The position numbers were made by a program, and so were the translations under genes. Source: Hyphomicrobiales bacterium (GTDB lineage Bacteria > Pseudomonadota > Alphaproteobacteria > Rhizobiales > HXMU1428-3). From it: a stretch of DNA of 16,647 bases. The notes below the pieces were generated by a model, which worked only from the letters and a program-made list of their open reading frames with translations, was not told the origin of the DNA and made no database searches. The stretch is taken from the NCBI GenBank assembly GCA_021775385.1, contig JAJFHW010000126.1:1-16647 (forward strand). The letters run 5' to 3'. Of the stretch, positions 1-7,469 are shown piece after piece. The stretch's first letter is position 1, and the number at the start of each line of letters is the position of its first letter.

Positions 1-521
1 AGGCCGCGATGATATATATTATCTGTGAAATATCTTGAGCGGCGGCGCATTGTTTTATCCCGCCCTTGCCAATAGCTTTTGGCCGTTTCATCTAAATTTG
101 GACTTAGATATTTGTCGTAAGACTTTTGGTTGTCATTATTATTTGGAACTGCAAAAAAATCATAAAAAATTTTGTGATCGGGAAAATTTTGAACGGCGCA
201 TAATTTGGTGCGTGTGAGGGCAACATGTGCTCTGTTTAGATCAACTGCTGTGATTTTTGCGGGCTTTTCCTTGAGATAGTTCATCACATTGCAACCGCCA
301 GATGCGATCGTAACTATATGATGTGTCTCGTCTATTTCCATTGCTGCTAGGTCTACTATTGGGTCTTCCCAAATTTGAGAATAAACAAGGCCTGAGAATA
401 GCTGTGCGAATAGTTGATCCAGAAGTGATTGTTTTTTTGTTCGTTCACTTTGGCGTACCGCTTTTCGGATTAATTTGGCTTTGTGCGTTTTTTCGAGGGT
501 TTTTGTAGCAGGTGCATTCAT
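1..521 (-). CDS. btaA: S-adenosylmethionine:diacylglycerol 3-amino-3-carboxypropyltransferase BtaA, N-terminal part (cut by window start)
   Basis: BtaA moves the 3-amino-3-carboxypropyl group of SAM to diacylglycerol, the first step to the phosphorus-free lipid DGTS; BtaB normally N-methylates the product. The frame is open from ATG at 521 to base 1 (173 codons, no stop). Visible signatures are LVYSQIWEDP (about residues 45-54), the SAM-binding IASGGCNVMNYL (about 71-82) and AVDLNRAHVALTRTKL (about 90-105), followed by a YWQGRDK segment and a run of arginines. This is the DUF3419/BtaA pattern as I know it from Sinorhizobium. The family is about 400 residues long, so more than half lies outside the window, and btaB cannot be seen. 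The Shine-Dalgarno before the ATG is weak. The gene diverges from dacF across about 450 bp and carries a Pho-box-like promoter, which fits phosphate-starvation induction. Family membership is confident; regulation is inferred. Confidence 0.9.
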   Translation of the reverse strand, partial: MNAPATKTLEKTHKAKLIRKAVRQSERTKKQSLLDQLFAQLFSGLVYSQIWEDPIVDLAAMEIDETHHIVTIASGGCNVMNYLKEKPAKITAVDLNRAHVALTRTKLCAVQNFPDHKIFYDFFAVPNNNDNQKSYDKYLSPNLDETAKSYWQGRDKTMRRRSRYFTDNIYHRG

Positions 522-549
522 TGTAAAAGTTATCCCAAGCTTATGTTCG

Positions 550-590
550 ATAATATTGGCTAACAAAAACGAATGACACTGCTGTGACAG
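550..590 (-). promoter_or_regulatory. Pho-box-like promoter of btaA
   Basis: On the minus strand, 590-573 reads CTGTCAC-AGCA-GTGTCAT: two 7-bp direct half-sites with a 4-bp spacer, matching the known rhizobial PhoB box CTGTCAT-N4-CTGTCAT at 12 of 14 positions. Seventeen bases further comes TATTAT (555-550), a good -10 hexamer, so the second half-site sits where a -35 box would be. The btaA ATG follows about 29 bases after the -10. In Sinorhizobium the betaine-lipid genes are phosphate-regulated, so the position makes biological sense. The spacing to the -10 is longer than the roughly 10 bp of E. coli PhoB promoters. Confidence 0.6.
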
Positions 591-597
591 CTAGTGA

Positions 598-608
598 ATG
601 ATAATCAT
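598..608. promoter_or_regulatory. Fur-box-like palindrome
   Basis: ATGATAATCAT is a perfect 5+1+5 palindrome identical to the core of the classical Fur box (GATAATGATAATCATTATC); the flanks match only partly, about 14 of 19 overall. It lies 7 bp beyond the Pho-box-like site in the btaA/dacF divergent region. Many Hyphomicrobiales use RirA, Irr and Mur instead of classical Fur, so this may be a chance AT-rich match. Confidence 0.25.
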
Positions 609-974
609 AAGGTTCGTGAATTTGTAGGTCTCATTTGAATTTGAGAGGGGTATTTTGTTCAGATTTTGTATTTATTTGAATATGTAACAGCTTCAAATAT
701 TTGCAGAAAATTTAAGAAACTATGTTTGATAGATTGTTTTTGCATTTGTGGTTTTACTGTCAATGCGCTTTGTCTTAACTCTCTTAATATTTTGAAGTTT
801 TGCTTGTTTCTTATTATCTCTTATTCAATTTATGACTTCAGTACATTTTTAATATGTATAAATGGAATGAAGTATATTAATGTAAAGCCATGTTTGCGAT
901 TGTATTTAATGGATAAAGACTTGATGAGAAGATTTGGGGTGCAAATTTTCTATATGGTTTGGGGTTGATGAGTG

Positions 975-2177
975 ATGTGGGTTCGCAAAATGCTGATTTT
1001 GATGCGGCTGTTTTTTTCTTTACTATTGGTGTTTTCTTTTAGTTTAACGGTATTGAGTTTGAATAGCCGTTCAGCTTTAGCTCAGTCTGAAGATGAGGGC
1101 TTTAAGACAAAAGCCAAGTTTGCCATTGTGATTGATGCTGATAAGCCAATTACATTTCTCGATAAAAAAGCTGATATTGCCATGGCACCAGCCAGTATGA
1201 GTAAGCTCATGACTGTAGCTGTTGTATTTCGTGAATTAAAAGCTGGTCGTTTAAAACTCGAAGACAAAGTTAAAATTTCAGTTCATGCGTGGCGAACAGG
1301 CGGGGCGCCATCACGAACATCAGCTATGTTTGCTCCGGTTAAATCTGAAATAACTGTACAGCAAGCATTGCGGGGTATTATTGTTCAATCAGGTAATGAT
1401 GCGTCCATTGCGATTGCGGAGCATCTTTCAGGCAATCAAGGTGCCTTTGCCAAGGAAATGACAGCTTACGCCAAAAAGATTGGTATGAAAAATTCGTCCT
1501 TTGCTAATCCAACAGGATTGCCAGACCCTAAGCATCTGATGTCAGCAAGGGATTTGGCTCTTTTGGCGAAACATTTGCTCAAAGAATACCCAGACTATTA
1601 CTTTTATTTCAGTGAAAAAGATTTTAAGTACCGTCGCTATAGGTTCATCAATCGAAACCCTCTTATTGGTAAAGAAGGTGGGTTCGACGGGTTTAAAACG
1701 GGTTATACTGAGCAATCTAAATACGGCATTGTTGTTTCTGCTAAACGGGGTAACCGCCGCTTAATTGCTGTGTTAAATGGTTTGGAAACTAAGAAACTAC
1801 GTCGTTCTGAATCTATACGGGTGATAAATTGGGCTTTTACGGCGTTCTCTGACAGGGAGATTAAAGCTGATACGGCTAAGTTTTCTGCGCGAATTTGGGG
1901 CGGAGAAAAATCAACTGTTGGACTTTCAACGGCAGGTACTTTGAAGATTTTTATGCCCAAAGGGGATGTGGTTACAGAGATCATATCTGAGGTGATCTAT
2001 AAAGGGCCTTTGAAGGCACCGATTGTTTCTGGGCAAAAGGTTGCAAAATTGCGCGTTAAAGTTGCCGATTCTGTACAAGAGTACGATCTTTTTGCGAATG
2101 AGACGGTTGAACGTGCGAATTTTGTTTATCGAGCGTTTGATTCTCTCTTTTATCTCACATTTGGCTGGATTTTTTGA
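975..2177 (+). CDS. dacF: D-alanyl-D-alanine carboxypeptidase (penicillin-binding protein 5/6 family, dacF/dacC type)
   Basis: A serine D,D-carboxypeptidase that removes the terminal D-Ala from peptidoglycan pentapeptides on the periplasmic side. All three active-site motifs of peptidase family S11 are present: SMSK (about residues 74-77, nucleophile Ser and base Lys), SGN (about 139-141) and KTG (about 241-243). A signal peptide is visible: basic start, a hydrophobic run over about residues 10-30, and an A-L-A/Q cleavage site near residue 36. After the catalytic domain comes the beta-rich C-terminal domain, with a hydrophobic and aromatic end (FYLTFGWIF) that may act as the membrane anchor. 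Length is about 400 residues, normal for the family. ATG at 975 directly follows an in-frame GTG at 972, and ATG at 990 is also possible. It is the first gene of the plus-strand housekeeping string, 107 bp before tmk. Confidence 0.93.
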   Translation: MWVRKMLILMRLFFSLLLVFSFSLTVLSLNSRSALAQSEDEGFKTKAKFAIVIDADKPITFLDKKADIAMAPASMSKLMTVAVVFRELKAGRLKLEDKVKISVHAWRTGGAPSRTSAMFAPVKSEITVQQALRGIIVQSGNDASIAIAEHLSGNQGAFAKEMTAYAKKIGMKNSSFANPTGLPDPKHLMSARDLALLAKHLLKEYPDYYFYFSEKDFKYRRYRFINRNPLIGKEGGFDGFKTGYTEQSKYGIVVSAKRGNRRLIAVLNGLETKKLRRSESIRVINWAFTAFSDREIKADTAKFSARIWGGEKSTVGLSTAGTLKIFMPKGDVVTEIISEVIYKGPLKAPIVSGQKVAKLRVKVADSVQEYDLFANETVERANFVYRAFDSLFYLTFGWIF

Positions 2178-2201
2178 TAAAACGATGTGACCAGTTGGAA
2201 A

Positions 2202-2241
2202 CTTTGCTTTAGAAGGCTTAAGCCTCGATTATCTAGCAAAG
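2202..2241. repeat. Nested inverted repeat between dacF and tmk
   Basis: An outer arm CTTTGCT (2202-2208) pairs with AGCAAAG (2235-2241), and inside lies the perfect 12-bp palindrome AGGCTTAAGCCT (2214-2225). No T-run follows, so it is not a typical intrinsic terminator. It could be an mRNA-processing or attenuating hairpin, or a protein-binding site in front of tmk. Confidence 0.4.
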
Positions 2242-2284
2242 AATGGATCGTTTTTGTGCATTAGGGTTTTAAAGGGGGGATGTG

Positions 2285-2959
2285 ATGCCATTTTCTAAAA
2301 ATGGAATTGATAGAGGGCACTTCATTTCCTTTGAAGGCGGCGAAGGGGCTGGTAAGTCTACGCAAGTTCGCCTTTTATCTGAGCACCTTGCTGCGCTGGG
2401 TTATAAAACTCTTCTAACACGAGAGCCTGGCGGCTCACCTTTGGGTGAGAAAATCAGGCGCTTTTTGCTTGAAGGCAAAGTCAAAGACTATGGTGCTGTT
2501 GCGGAAGCCCTTTTATTTTATACAGCTCGGCTGGATCATTTAGAAAAATTAATTTTGCCAAACTTAGAGCAGGGTGCTTGGGTTTTGTGTGATCGGTTTG
2601 CCGATTCTAGCCGGGCTTATCAAGGGGCTGCGAGCGGTGTTGATGATGGGGTTTTTGATGCGCTCGATCGAATTGTTGTTGGTGAAAATCAACCTGAATT
2701 GACGATTATTATTGATTTGCCTGTAGATATGGCGATGAAACGTGTTGTTGCTCGTCAGCAACAAGATGGCTTAGAGGTTGATCGATTTGAGTCTGAAGAT
2801 ATGCAGTTTCATGAGCGTTTACGGGCTGGTTTTTTAAAAATTGCTGCTGCAAATGCTAAGCGTTGTATCATCATTGATGGTAATCAATCTCGAGAAAAAG
2901 TTGCTGAATTGGTTTGGCAAACTGTGGCTGAGAGATTTGGTCTTGAGGATGTTGTTTAA
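2285..2959 (+). CDS. tmk: Thymidylate kinase
   Basis: Phosphorylates dTMP to dTDP with ATP in the cytoplasm, a step common to de novo and salvage dTTP synthesis. The P-loop is FEGGEGAGKST near the N-terminus (about residues 17-27). The TREPGGSPLGEKIR segment, the DRFADSSRAYQG region that binds dTMP, and a Gln- and Asp-containing LID region (RQQQDGLEVDRFES) follow in the normal order. Length is 224 residues, typical. I chose ATG at 2285 over the adjacent GTG at 2282 because a run of six G at 2274-2279 gives a Shine-Dalgarno at better spacing. It lies between dacF and holB, the usual alphaproteobacterial order, and is probably cotranscribed with them. Confidence 0.95.
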   Translation: MPFSKNGIDRGHFISFEGGEGAGKSTQVRLLSEHLAALGYKTLLTREPGGSPLGEKIRRFLLEGKVKDYGAVAEALLFYTARLDHLEKLILPNLEQGAWVLCDRFADSSRAYQGAASGVDDGVFDALDRIVVGENQPELTIIIDLPVDMAMKRVVARQQQDGLEVDRFESEDMQFHERLRAGFLKIAAANAKRCIIIDGNQSREKVAELVWQTVAERFGLEDVV

Positions 2960-3003
2960 GGGTGTTGTAAAGTGTTCCTTTTTTCAATGATTGCGTGGCA
3001 TTT

Positions 3004-4140
3004 ATGAGTGATGATTATGATGTTCCATTAAGTGACTGTGTTGCGGGGGCTTTGCACCCTGTATCTAGTGGTTCTTATTATGGGCATAAAGCTGAAATCC
3101 AAATTTTAGAACAGAGCTTGTGTTCTGGCCGGTTTCATCATGGCTGGATCTTTTCAGGTCCACTTGGAATTGGTAAAGCGACTTTGGCTTATCATTTAGC
3201 GCGTGTTCTTCTCGGGCAAACCAGAGATGGTCAAACTGGGGAGGGGTTCCCAGACGATTTTGATCTACTTAGCCGCTCGAGCGATTTAAAAACAGATAAA
3301 ACAGGGCGTTTGGTTTCGCAATTTGCGCATCCTGACATGCGTGTACTGCGCCGAGCTTATGATCAAAAAACGAAAAAATTCTTTCGCTTTATTCGCATTG
3401 ATGAGATGCGGGAGTTGAAGAATGTTTTGCACACAACTCCTTCTATGGGGCTGCATAGAGTTGTACTTATTGACCGTGCTGAGGACATGAATGAGGCAAG
3501 TGGCAATGCTTTGCTTAAGGTTCTTGAAGAGCCACCATTGAACACAACATTTATTTTAATCACAAATTCATTAGGGCAAATTCCGATTACTATTCGTTCT
3601 CGGTGCCGAATGCTTAAATTTAATGAGCTTCAAATTGATGATTTTGAAAAAGCGATTACACAACAATTCACTTTGCAAGAGATGCCTCTTCCTCAAAATG
3701 TGAACTGGCAGGATTTGATGCATCTTTCAGGTGCAAGCGTTCGAACTGGTTATGAATTGATTGTTGGAAATGGGCTTAAATATTATCAGGGGCTTTATAA
3801 AATTATGGATGGACTCCCGAACCTTGACCAGAGAAACTTGGATTTGTTTATCGATGGTGTTTTAAAAGATAAAAGTGGCCAGGACTATAAAGCTGGTGTT
3901 CAATTGATTTCTGATTTGATTTATCGATTGATTAAAGGGAAAATTGCCGAATTTTCTTTAAGTTCAGGTGAAAAACACCTCTCCGATAAGCTTGTTGAGG
4001 TCCAATCTATTGATCAATGGCTTGGCTTATGGGATACCCTACAAACACGCGCATTGGATGTTGAGGCTTTAAACCTGGATAAAAAAACATTTATGCTGCA
4101 AAGCTTTTTTTCTTTAAGGGATTTGCTACGAGCGCGTTAA
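3004..4140 (+). CDS. holB: DNA polymerase III subunit delta'
   Basis: The delta' subunit of the clamp loader, an AAA+ protein that helps load the beta sliding clamp onto primed DNA. The sequence has a P-loop GPLGIGKAT (about residues 52-60), a Walker B-like VVLIDRAEDM (about 153-162), the segment ASGNALLKVLEEPP, and the SRC motif in TIRSRCRMLKF (about 196-206) typical of clamp-loader subunits. Between the P-loop and Walker B, the zinc-binding cysteines of E. coli delta' are missing and replaced by a polar insert with HPDMRVLRR. I believe this is usual for alphaproteobacterial HolB. The C-terminal collar part is poorly conserved. ATG at 3004 is preferred; an in-frame GTG at 2995 would add three residues. 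Neither has a strong ribosome site. The gene sits between tmk and metG. Confidence 0.9.
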   Translation: MSDDYDVPLSDCVAGALHPVSSGSYYGHKAEIQILEQSLCSGRFHHGWIFSGPLGIGKATLAYHLARVLLGQTRDGQTGEGFPDDFDLLSRSSDLKTDKTGRLVSQFAHPDMRVLRRAYDQKTKKFFRFIRIDEMRELKNVLHTTPSMGLHRVVLIDRAEDMNEASGNALLKVLEEPPLNTTFILITNSLGQIPITIRSRCRMLKFNELQIDDFEKAITQQFTLQEMPLPQNVNWQDLMHLSGASVRTGYELIVGNGLKYYQGLYKIMDGLPNLDQRNLDLFIDGVLKDKSGQDYKAGVQLISDLIYRLIKGKIAEFSLSSGEKHLSDKLVEVQSIDQWLGLWDTLQTRALDVEALNLDKKTFMLQSFFSLRDLLRAR

Positions 4141-4221
4141 ATGTTTTTGATGAGTGTCTAGCTAGCTCCTCTAATTTTTAAAACAATAGAATAACTGATT
4201 TATAGACTGGATTTAAAAGTC

Positions 4222-5790
4222 ATGAGTGTAAATAAGGGCGGATGTGAGCCTTTTTATATTACCACTGCAATTTCTTACCCGAATGGGGAGCCTCATATTG
4301 GCCATGCCTATGAAGCTTTAGCAACAGATGCTGTTGCGCGCTTTCGCCGGCTGGAGGGACGTGAGGTTTTCTTTCTCACCGGTACTGATGAGCATGGTTT
4401 GAAAATGCAGCAAACTGCTGAAGAGCAAAACATTGAAGTCAATGAATTAGCGAATAAAAATTCTGCACGTTTTAAGGAAATGGTTGAATTGCTTCATTGC
4501 ACCAATGATGATTTTATTCGCACTTCGGAGGAACGTCATAAAAAATCAGCTCAAGAAATTTGGCGTCGGATGGAAGCGAACGGCGATATTTACCCTGGCA
4601 CTTACTCTGGCTGGTATTCAGTTAGAGATGAAGCATTTTATGATGAGAAGGAAACCTCTTTAGGTGACGATGGTGTTCGCCTTGGGCCTGAGGGTACGCC
4701 TGTTGAGTGGACTGAAGAGACCACATATTTTTTTAAACTTTCTGAGTATCAAGATAAATTGCTGGCGCATTATGAGGCCAACGAGAGTTTTATTGGGCCA
4801 AAGACTAAGCGTAATGAAATTATGAGATTTGTTGAAGGTGGTTTGCGTGACTTATCGATTTCTCGCACAACCTTTGATTGGGGTATTCAAGTGCCCGGCT
4901 CTGATGAGCATATCATGTATGTGTGGGTTGATGCTTTGACCAACTACATCACTGGTGTTGGTTTTCCGGATGAGAATTCGACAGATTTTCAAAAATTCTG
5001 GCCAGCTGATGTGCATGTGATTGGTAAAGATATTTTGCGTTTTCACGCGGTTTATTGGCCGGCTTTTCTTATGTCTGCTGGCATTCCTTTACCTAAACAG
5101 ATTTTTGCGCATGGTTTTCTCTTGAATGAAGGAGAGAAAATGGCCAAGAGTGTGGGGAATGTCATTAGCCCGTCTGATTTGATTGAGAATTTTGGTGTTG
5201 ATCAGGTGCGGTATTTCTTTTTGAGAGAAGTACCTTTTGGCAATGATGGTAATTATACTCATGAGTCGATTGTTAATCGGGTTAACGCTGATCTGGCAAA
5301 TGATCTTGGTAACCTGGCTCAACGCTCTTTATCCATGCTGGTTAAAAACCTTGATGGTGTGGTTAAAGAACCTGGCGAATTCACTGATGATGATAAAGCT
5401 ATTTTAAAACAAATCGATGAGCTCCTTCCTGATGTGACTGGCGCTATGGATAAGATGGCGCTGCATAAGGCTGTTGAGTTAATCTGGAAAGTGGTGAGTG
5501 ACGCCAATAAATATTTTGCAGGTCAAGAACCCTGGGCTTTGAAAAAAACTGATCCTGATAGGATGGCGACTGTGCTTTATGTAACTGCTGAAGTTATTCG
5601 TCAGGTTGCTATTTTAGCACAGCCCTTTATTCCTCTTGGCTCAGCTAAATTGCTGGACCATTTGCAGCAAGCTGAGGATAAGAGAAGTTTTGCAGAGTTA
5701 GGTGATGCAGGCAGGCTATCGGCTGGTTTGGTTTTAGAAAAACCAGAACCTGTGTTTCCAAGATATGTTGAACCTGAAGGGGACGCTTAA
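4222..5790 (+). CDS. metG: Methionyl-tRNA synthetase
   Basis: A class I aminoacyl-tRNA synthetase that charges initiator and elongator tRNA-Met. HIGH is at residues 25-28, preceded by [11 protein letters not shown], and TGTDEHGLK follows at about 53-61. The second signature is KMAKS (306-310, in [11 protein letters not shown]) rather than the canonical KMSKS. The connective region ([10 protein letters not shown], about 131-140) has no zinc-knuckle cysteines. The C-terminus, about residues 390-522, is the helical anticodon-binding domain, with [13 protein letters not shown] and the [15 protein letters not shown] segment. There is no C-terminal tRNA-binding (EMAP-like) extension, so this is the short monomer type. 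Length is 522 residues, close to other alphaproteobacterial enzymes. Its stop lies 4 bp before the first possible in-frame tatD ATG (5795) and 19 bp before the one I chose, which supports cotranscription. Confidence 0.96.
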   Translation: MSVNKGGCEPFYITTAISYPNGEPHIGHAYEALATDAVARFRRLEGREVFFLTGTDEHGLKMQQTAEEQNIEVNELANKNSARFKEMVELLHCTNDDFIRTSEERHKKSAQEIWRRMEANGDIYPGTYSGWYSVRDEAFYDEKETSLGDDGVRLGPEGTPVEWTEETTYFFKLSEYQDKLLAHYEANESFIGPKTKRNEIMRFVEGGLRDLSISRTTFDWGIQVPGSDEHIMYVWVDALTNYITGVGFPDENSTDFQKFWPADVHVIGKDILRFHAVYWPAFLMSAGIPLPKQIFAHGFLLNEGEKMAKSVGNVISPSDLIENFGVDQVRYFFLREVPFGNDGNYTHESIVNRVNADLANDLGNLAQRSLSMLVKNLDGVVKEPGEFTDDDKAILKQIDELLPDVTGAMDKMALHKAVELIWKVVSDANKYFAGQEPWALKKTDPDRMATVLYVTAEVIRQVAILAQPFIPLGSAKLLDHLQQAEDKRSFAELGDAGRLSAGLVLEKPEPVFPRYVEPEGDA

Positions 5791-5809
5791 CATAATGGGG
5801 AATGCTAAC

Positions 5810-6595
5810 ATGTTGGTTGATAGTCATTGTCATTTGGATTTTCCGGGACTTATTGAAGATGTGCCTGCTGTTCGCGCACGTGCGAAAGAGGCTGGTGTTG
5901 GTTTGATGGTTACCATCAGTACGCGTATTAAGCAGATGGATAAGATAATCCCGATAGCTGAGCAAAATGAGAATGTTTATTGTTCTGTTGGCACGCATCC
6001 CCATAATGCAAGTGAAGAAAAAAATTTAGGTCTTGAAGATATTTTAGCGCATACAGATCACCCTAAGGTGGTTGCTATTGGTGAAGCTGGTCTTGATTAC
6101 TTTTATGATAATGGTGACCCGGTTGATCAGGCCAAAGGGTTTCGTGCTCATATTGCTGCGTCCCGTGAAACTGGTTTGCCGCTTGTTATTCACACAAGGG
6201 ATGCGGAAGAGGATACTGCGAAAATTTTGCGGGAAGAAACTGAAAAGGGAGCGTTTCCCTTTTTGTTGCATTGTTTTACTGCGTCGCAAAACTTAGCTGA
6301 CATTGCTGTGTCACTTGGTGGGTATGTTTCTTTTTCAGGTGTGTTGACTTTCAAGAAATCTGAAGAACTGAGAGCCGTAGCTGCTAGTTTGCCCGCGAAC
6401 CGTATTTTAGTTGAAACGGATGCGCCATATTTGGCTCCAGTTCCTAAGAGGGGCAAGCCGAATGAGCCATCTTATGTTGCGCACACTGCCGAAATGCTAG
6501 GTGAGACAAGAGGGCTTAGTTCTAGTGAAATTGCGAAGGTAACTAGTGATAACTTCTTTCGGTTGTTTTCTAAAGTGCCAGACCCTCGTAACTAA
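5810..6595 (+). CDS. tatD: TatD-family metal-dependent deoxyribonuclease
   Basis: A TIM-barrel metallohydrolase of the amidohydrolase superfamily. Family members are 3'-5' DNA exonucleases linked to oxidative damage repair and DNA turnover. Visible metal-site motifs are DSHCHLDF at the N-terminus (residues 4-11), SVGTHPHNA, a glutamate in AIGEAGLDYFYD, LVIHTRDAEEDT, LLHCFT and ETDAPYLAP near the end, in the normal order. I chose ATG at 5810 because the protein then begins MLVDSHCHLDF, as family members do, giving 261 residues. ATG at 5795 (five extra residues) is also possible and has a GAAGGGGA ribosome-like sequence upstream. An earlier ATG at 5765 would overlap metG and is unlikely. It follows metG and precedes an MBL-fold gene, an arrangement seen in many Hyphomicrobiales. 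Confidence 0.93.
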   Translation: MLVDSHCHLDFPGLIEDVPAVRARAKEAGVGLMVTISTRIKQMDKIIPIAEQNENVYCSVGTHPHNASEEKNLGLEDILAHTDHPKVVAIGEAGLDYFYDNGDPVDQAKGFRAHIAASRETGLPLVIHTRDAEEDTAKILREETEKGAFPFLLHCFTASQNLADIAVSLGGYVSFSGVLTFKKSEELRAVAASLPANRILVETDAPYLAPVPKRGKPNEPSYVAHTAEMLGETRGLSSSEIAKVTSDNFFRLFSKVPDPRN

Positions 6596-6631
6596 AGTAG
6601 TTTAGGGAAGTCGCTGGGGGAAGGGTTTAAT

Positions 6632-7435
6632 ATGAATTATCGTTTTACTATTCTTGGATCTGGTTCTTCTGGTGGTGTGCCACGCATTGGCAATGACTGG
6701 GGCGCATGTGACCCGAATGAACCGCGTAATCGCCGACTTCGTAGCTCTTTTTTGATTGAGAAATTTAAGGGCGATGCCTCTACTCGTTTACTTATTGATA
6801 CGTCACCCGATATTCGCGAACAATTGCTCACTGCTAACATTAGTACCGTAGATGCCGTTGCTTATACTCATAGTCATGCAGACCATATTCATGGCATTGA
6901 TGATTTGCGGGTGGTATATTTTAATCTCAAAAAACGTTTGCCGGTATATTATGATAAAAAAACCGGTGAAGATTTATACGCTAAGTTTCGTTATTGTTTT
7001 GAGTTGCCGGAAGATTCCAACTATGTACCGATTTTAGACGGCAGTGAGATGGAGATAGGTACTCCTCTTTTGATTGATGGTGCTGGCGGTGTGATTGAAA
7101 CCACTCCCTTTTACCAGCATCATGGCAATGCACATTCGTTAGGCTTTCGTTTTGGCTCGCTTTGTTATTGCACAGATGTTAGCTCTTTTCCTGAGAAATC
7201 TTTGCCTTATCTTGAGGACCTTGATGTACTCATTCTTGATGCGTTGCGGGAGACATCACATCCTTGCCATTTTACTGTTGTGCAGGCTTTGGAGGTTATA
7301 GAGACTTATAAACCAAAACGGGCGATCTTAACTCATTTGCATGTTGATCTGGATTATCAAACATTGATATCTCAACTTCCATCTCATGTTGAACCTGCCT
7401 ATGATGGCATGGTGATTGAGCTTCAGAGTGAGTGA
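6632..7435 (+). CDS. MBL-fold metallo-hydrolase (PhnP-like)
   Basis: A metallo-beta-lactamase-fold hydrolase of the RNase Z/PhnP branch. The metal-binding motif THSHADH (residues 79-85) is clear. Further ligand candidates are a histidine in YQHHGNAHS, the Asp in CYCTDVSS and the His residues in LTHLHVDLDY. The N-terminus MNYRFTILGSGSSGGVPRIG and the DWGACDP segment match the 'MBL fold metallo-hydrolase' usually encoded beside tatD in Hyphomicrobiales. PhnP itself opens a cyclic phosphate from phosphonate breakdown, but no phosphonate genes are nearby, so the substrate here is unknown. Length is 267 residues, normal. A good ribosome site (GGGGGAAGGG) stands about 6 bases before the ATG. It is the last gene of the plus-strand string and converges with the SDR gene across only 34 bp. 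Confidence 0.88.
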   Translation: MNYRFTILGSGSSGGVPRIGNDWGACDPNEPRNRRLRSSFLIEKFKGDASTRLLIDTSPDIREQLLTANISTVDAVAYTHSHADHIHGIDDLRVVYFNLKKRLPVYYDKKTGEDLYAKFRYCFELPEDSNYVPILDGSEMEIGTPLLIDGAGGVIETTPFYQHHGNAHSLGFRFGSLCYCTDVSSFPEKSLPYLEDLDVLILDALRETSHPCHFTVVQALEVIETYKPKRAILTHLHVDLDYQTLISQLPSHVEPAYDGMVIELQSE

Positions 7436-7469
7436 TTTTATCTTTGAATAGTTTCAAACAGAGTGAAGC

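Larger units (their letters stand above)
522..974. other. Divergent intergenic region btaA / dacF
   Basis: About 450 bp, very AT-rich from about 640 onwards. The left part holds the btaA promoter and the palindrome described separately. The right part has a 100-codon open frame (666-968, TTG start) whose translation is rich in Cys, Phe, Ile and Leu with no recognisable motif, and I do not consider it a gene. A dacF promoter must lie here, but I cannot single out one -35/-10 pair among many AT-rich candidates. Confidence 0.5.

Noticed and set aside
35..508. Two short plus-strand open frames at the left edge
   Set aside because: They lie antisense to the clearly coding btaA frame, whose conserved motifs explain the sequence.
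666..968. 100-codon plus-strand open frame before dacF
   Set aside because: TTG start, very AT-rich, a Cys/Phe/Ile-heavy translation with no motif, and it ends just before dacF; it looks like a chance frame in an AT-rich spacer.
5765..5809. Earlier tatD start at 5765
   Set aside because: It would overlap the end of metG and add residues not found in TatD proteins; the family N-terminus MLVDSHCHLDF begins at 5810.
7443..7458. Small hairpin TTTGAA-TAGT-TTCAAA between the convergent MBL and SDR genes
   Set aside because: A 6-bp AT-rich stem without a T-run is too weak to call a terminator.
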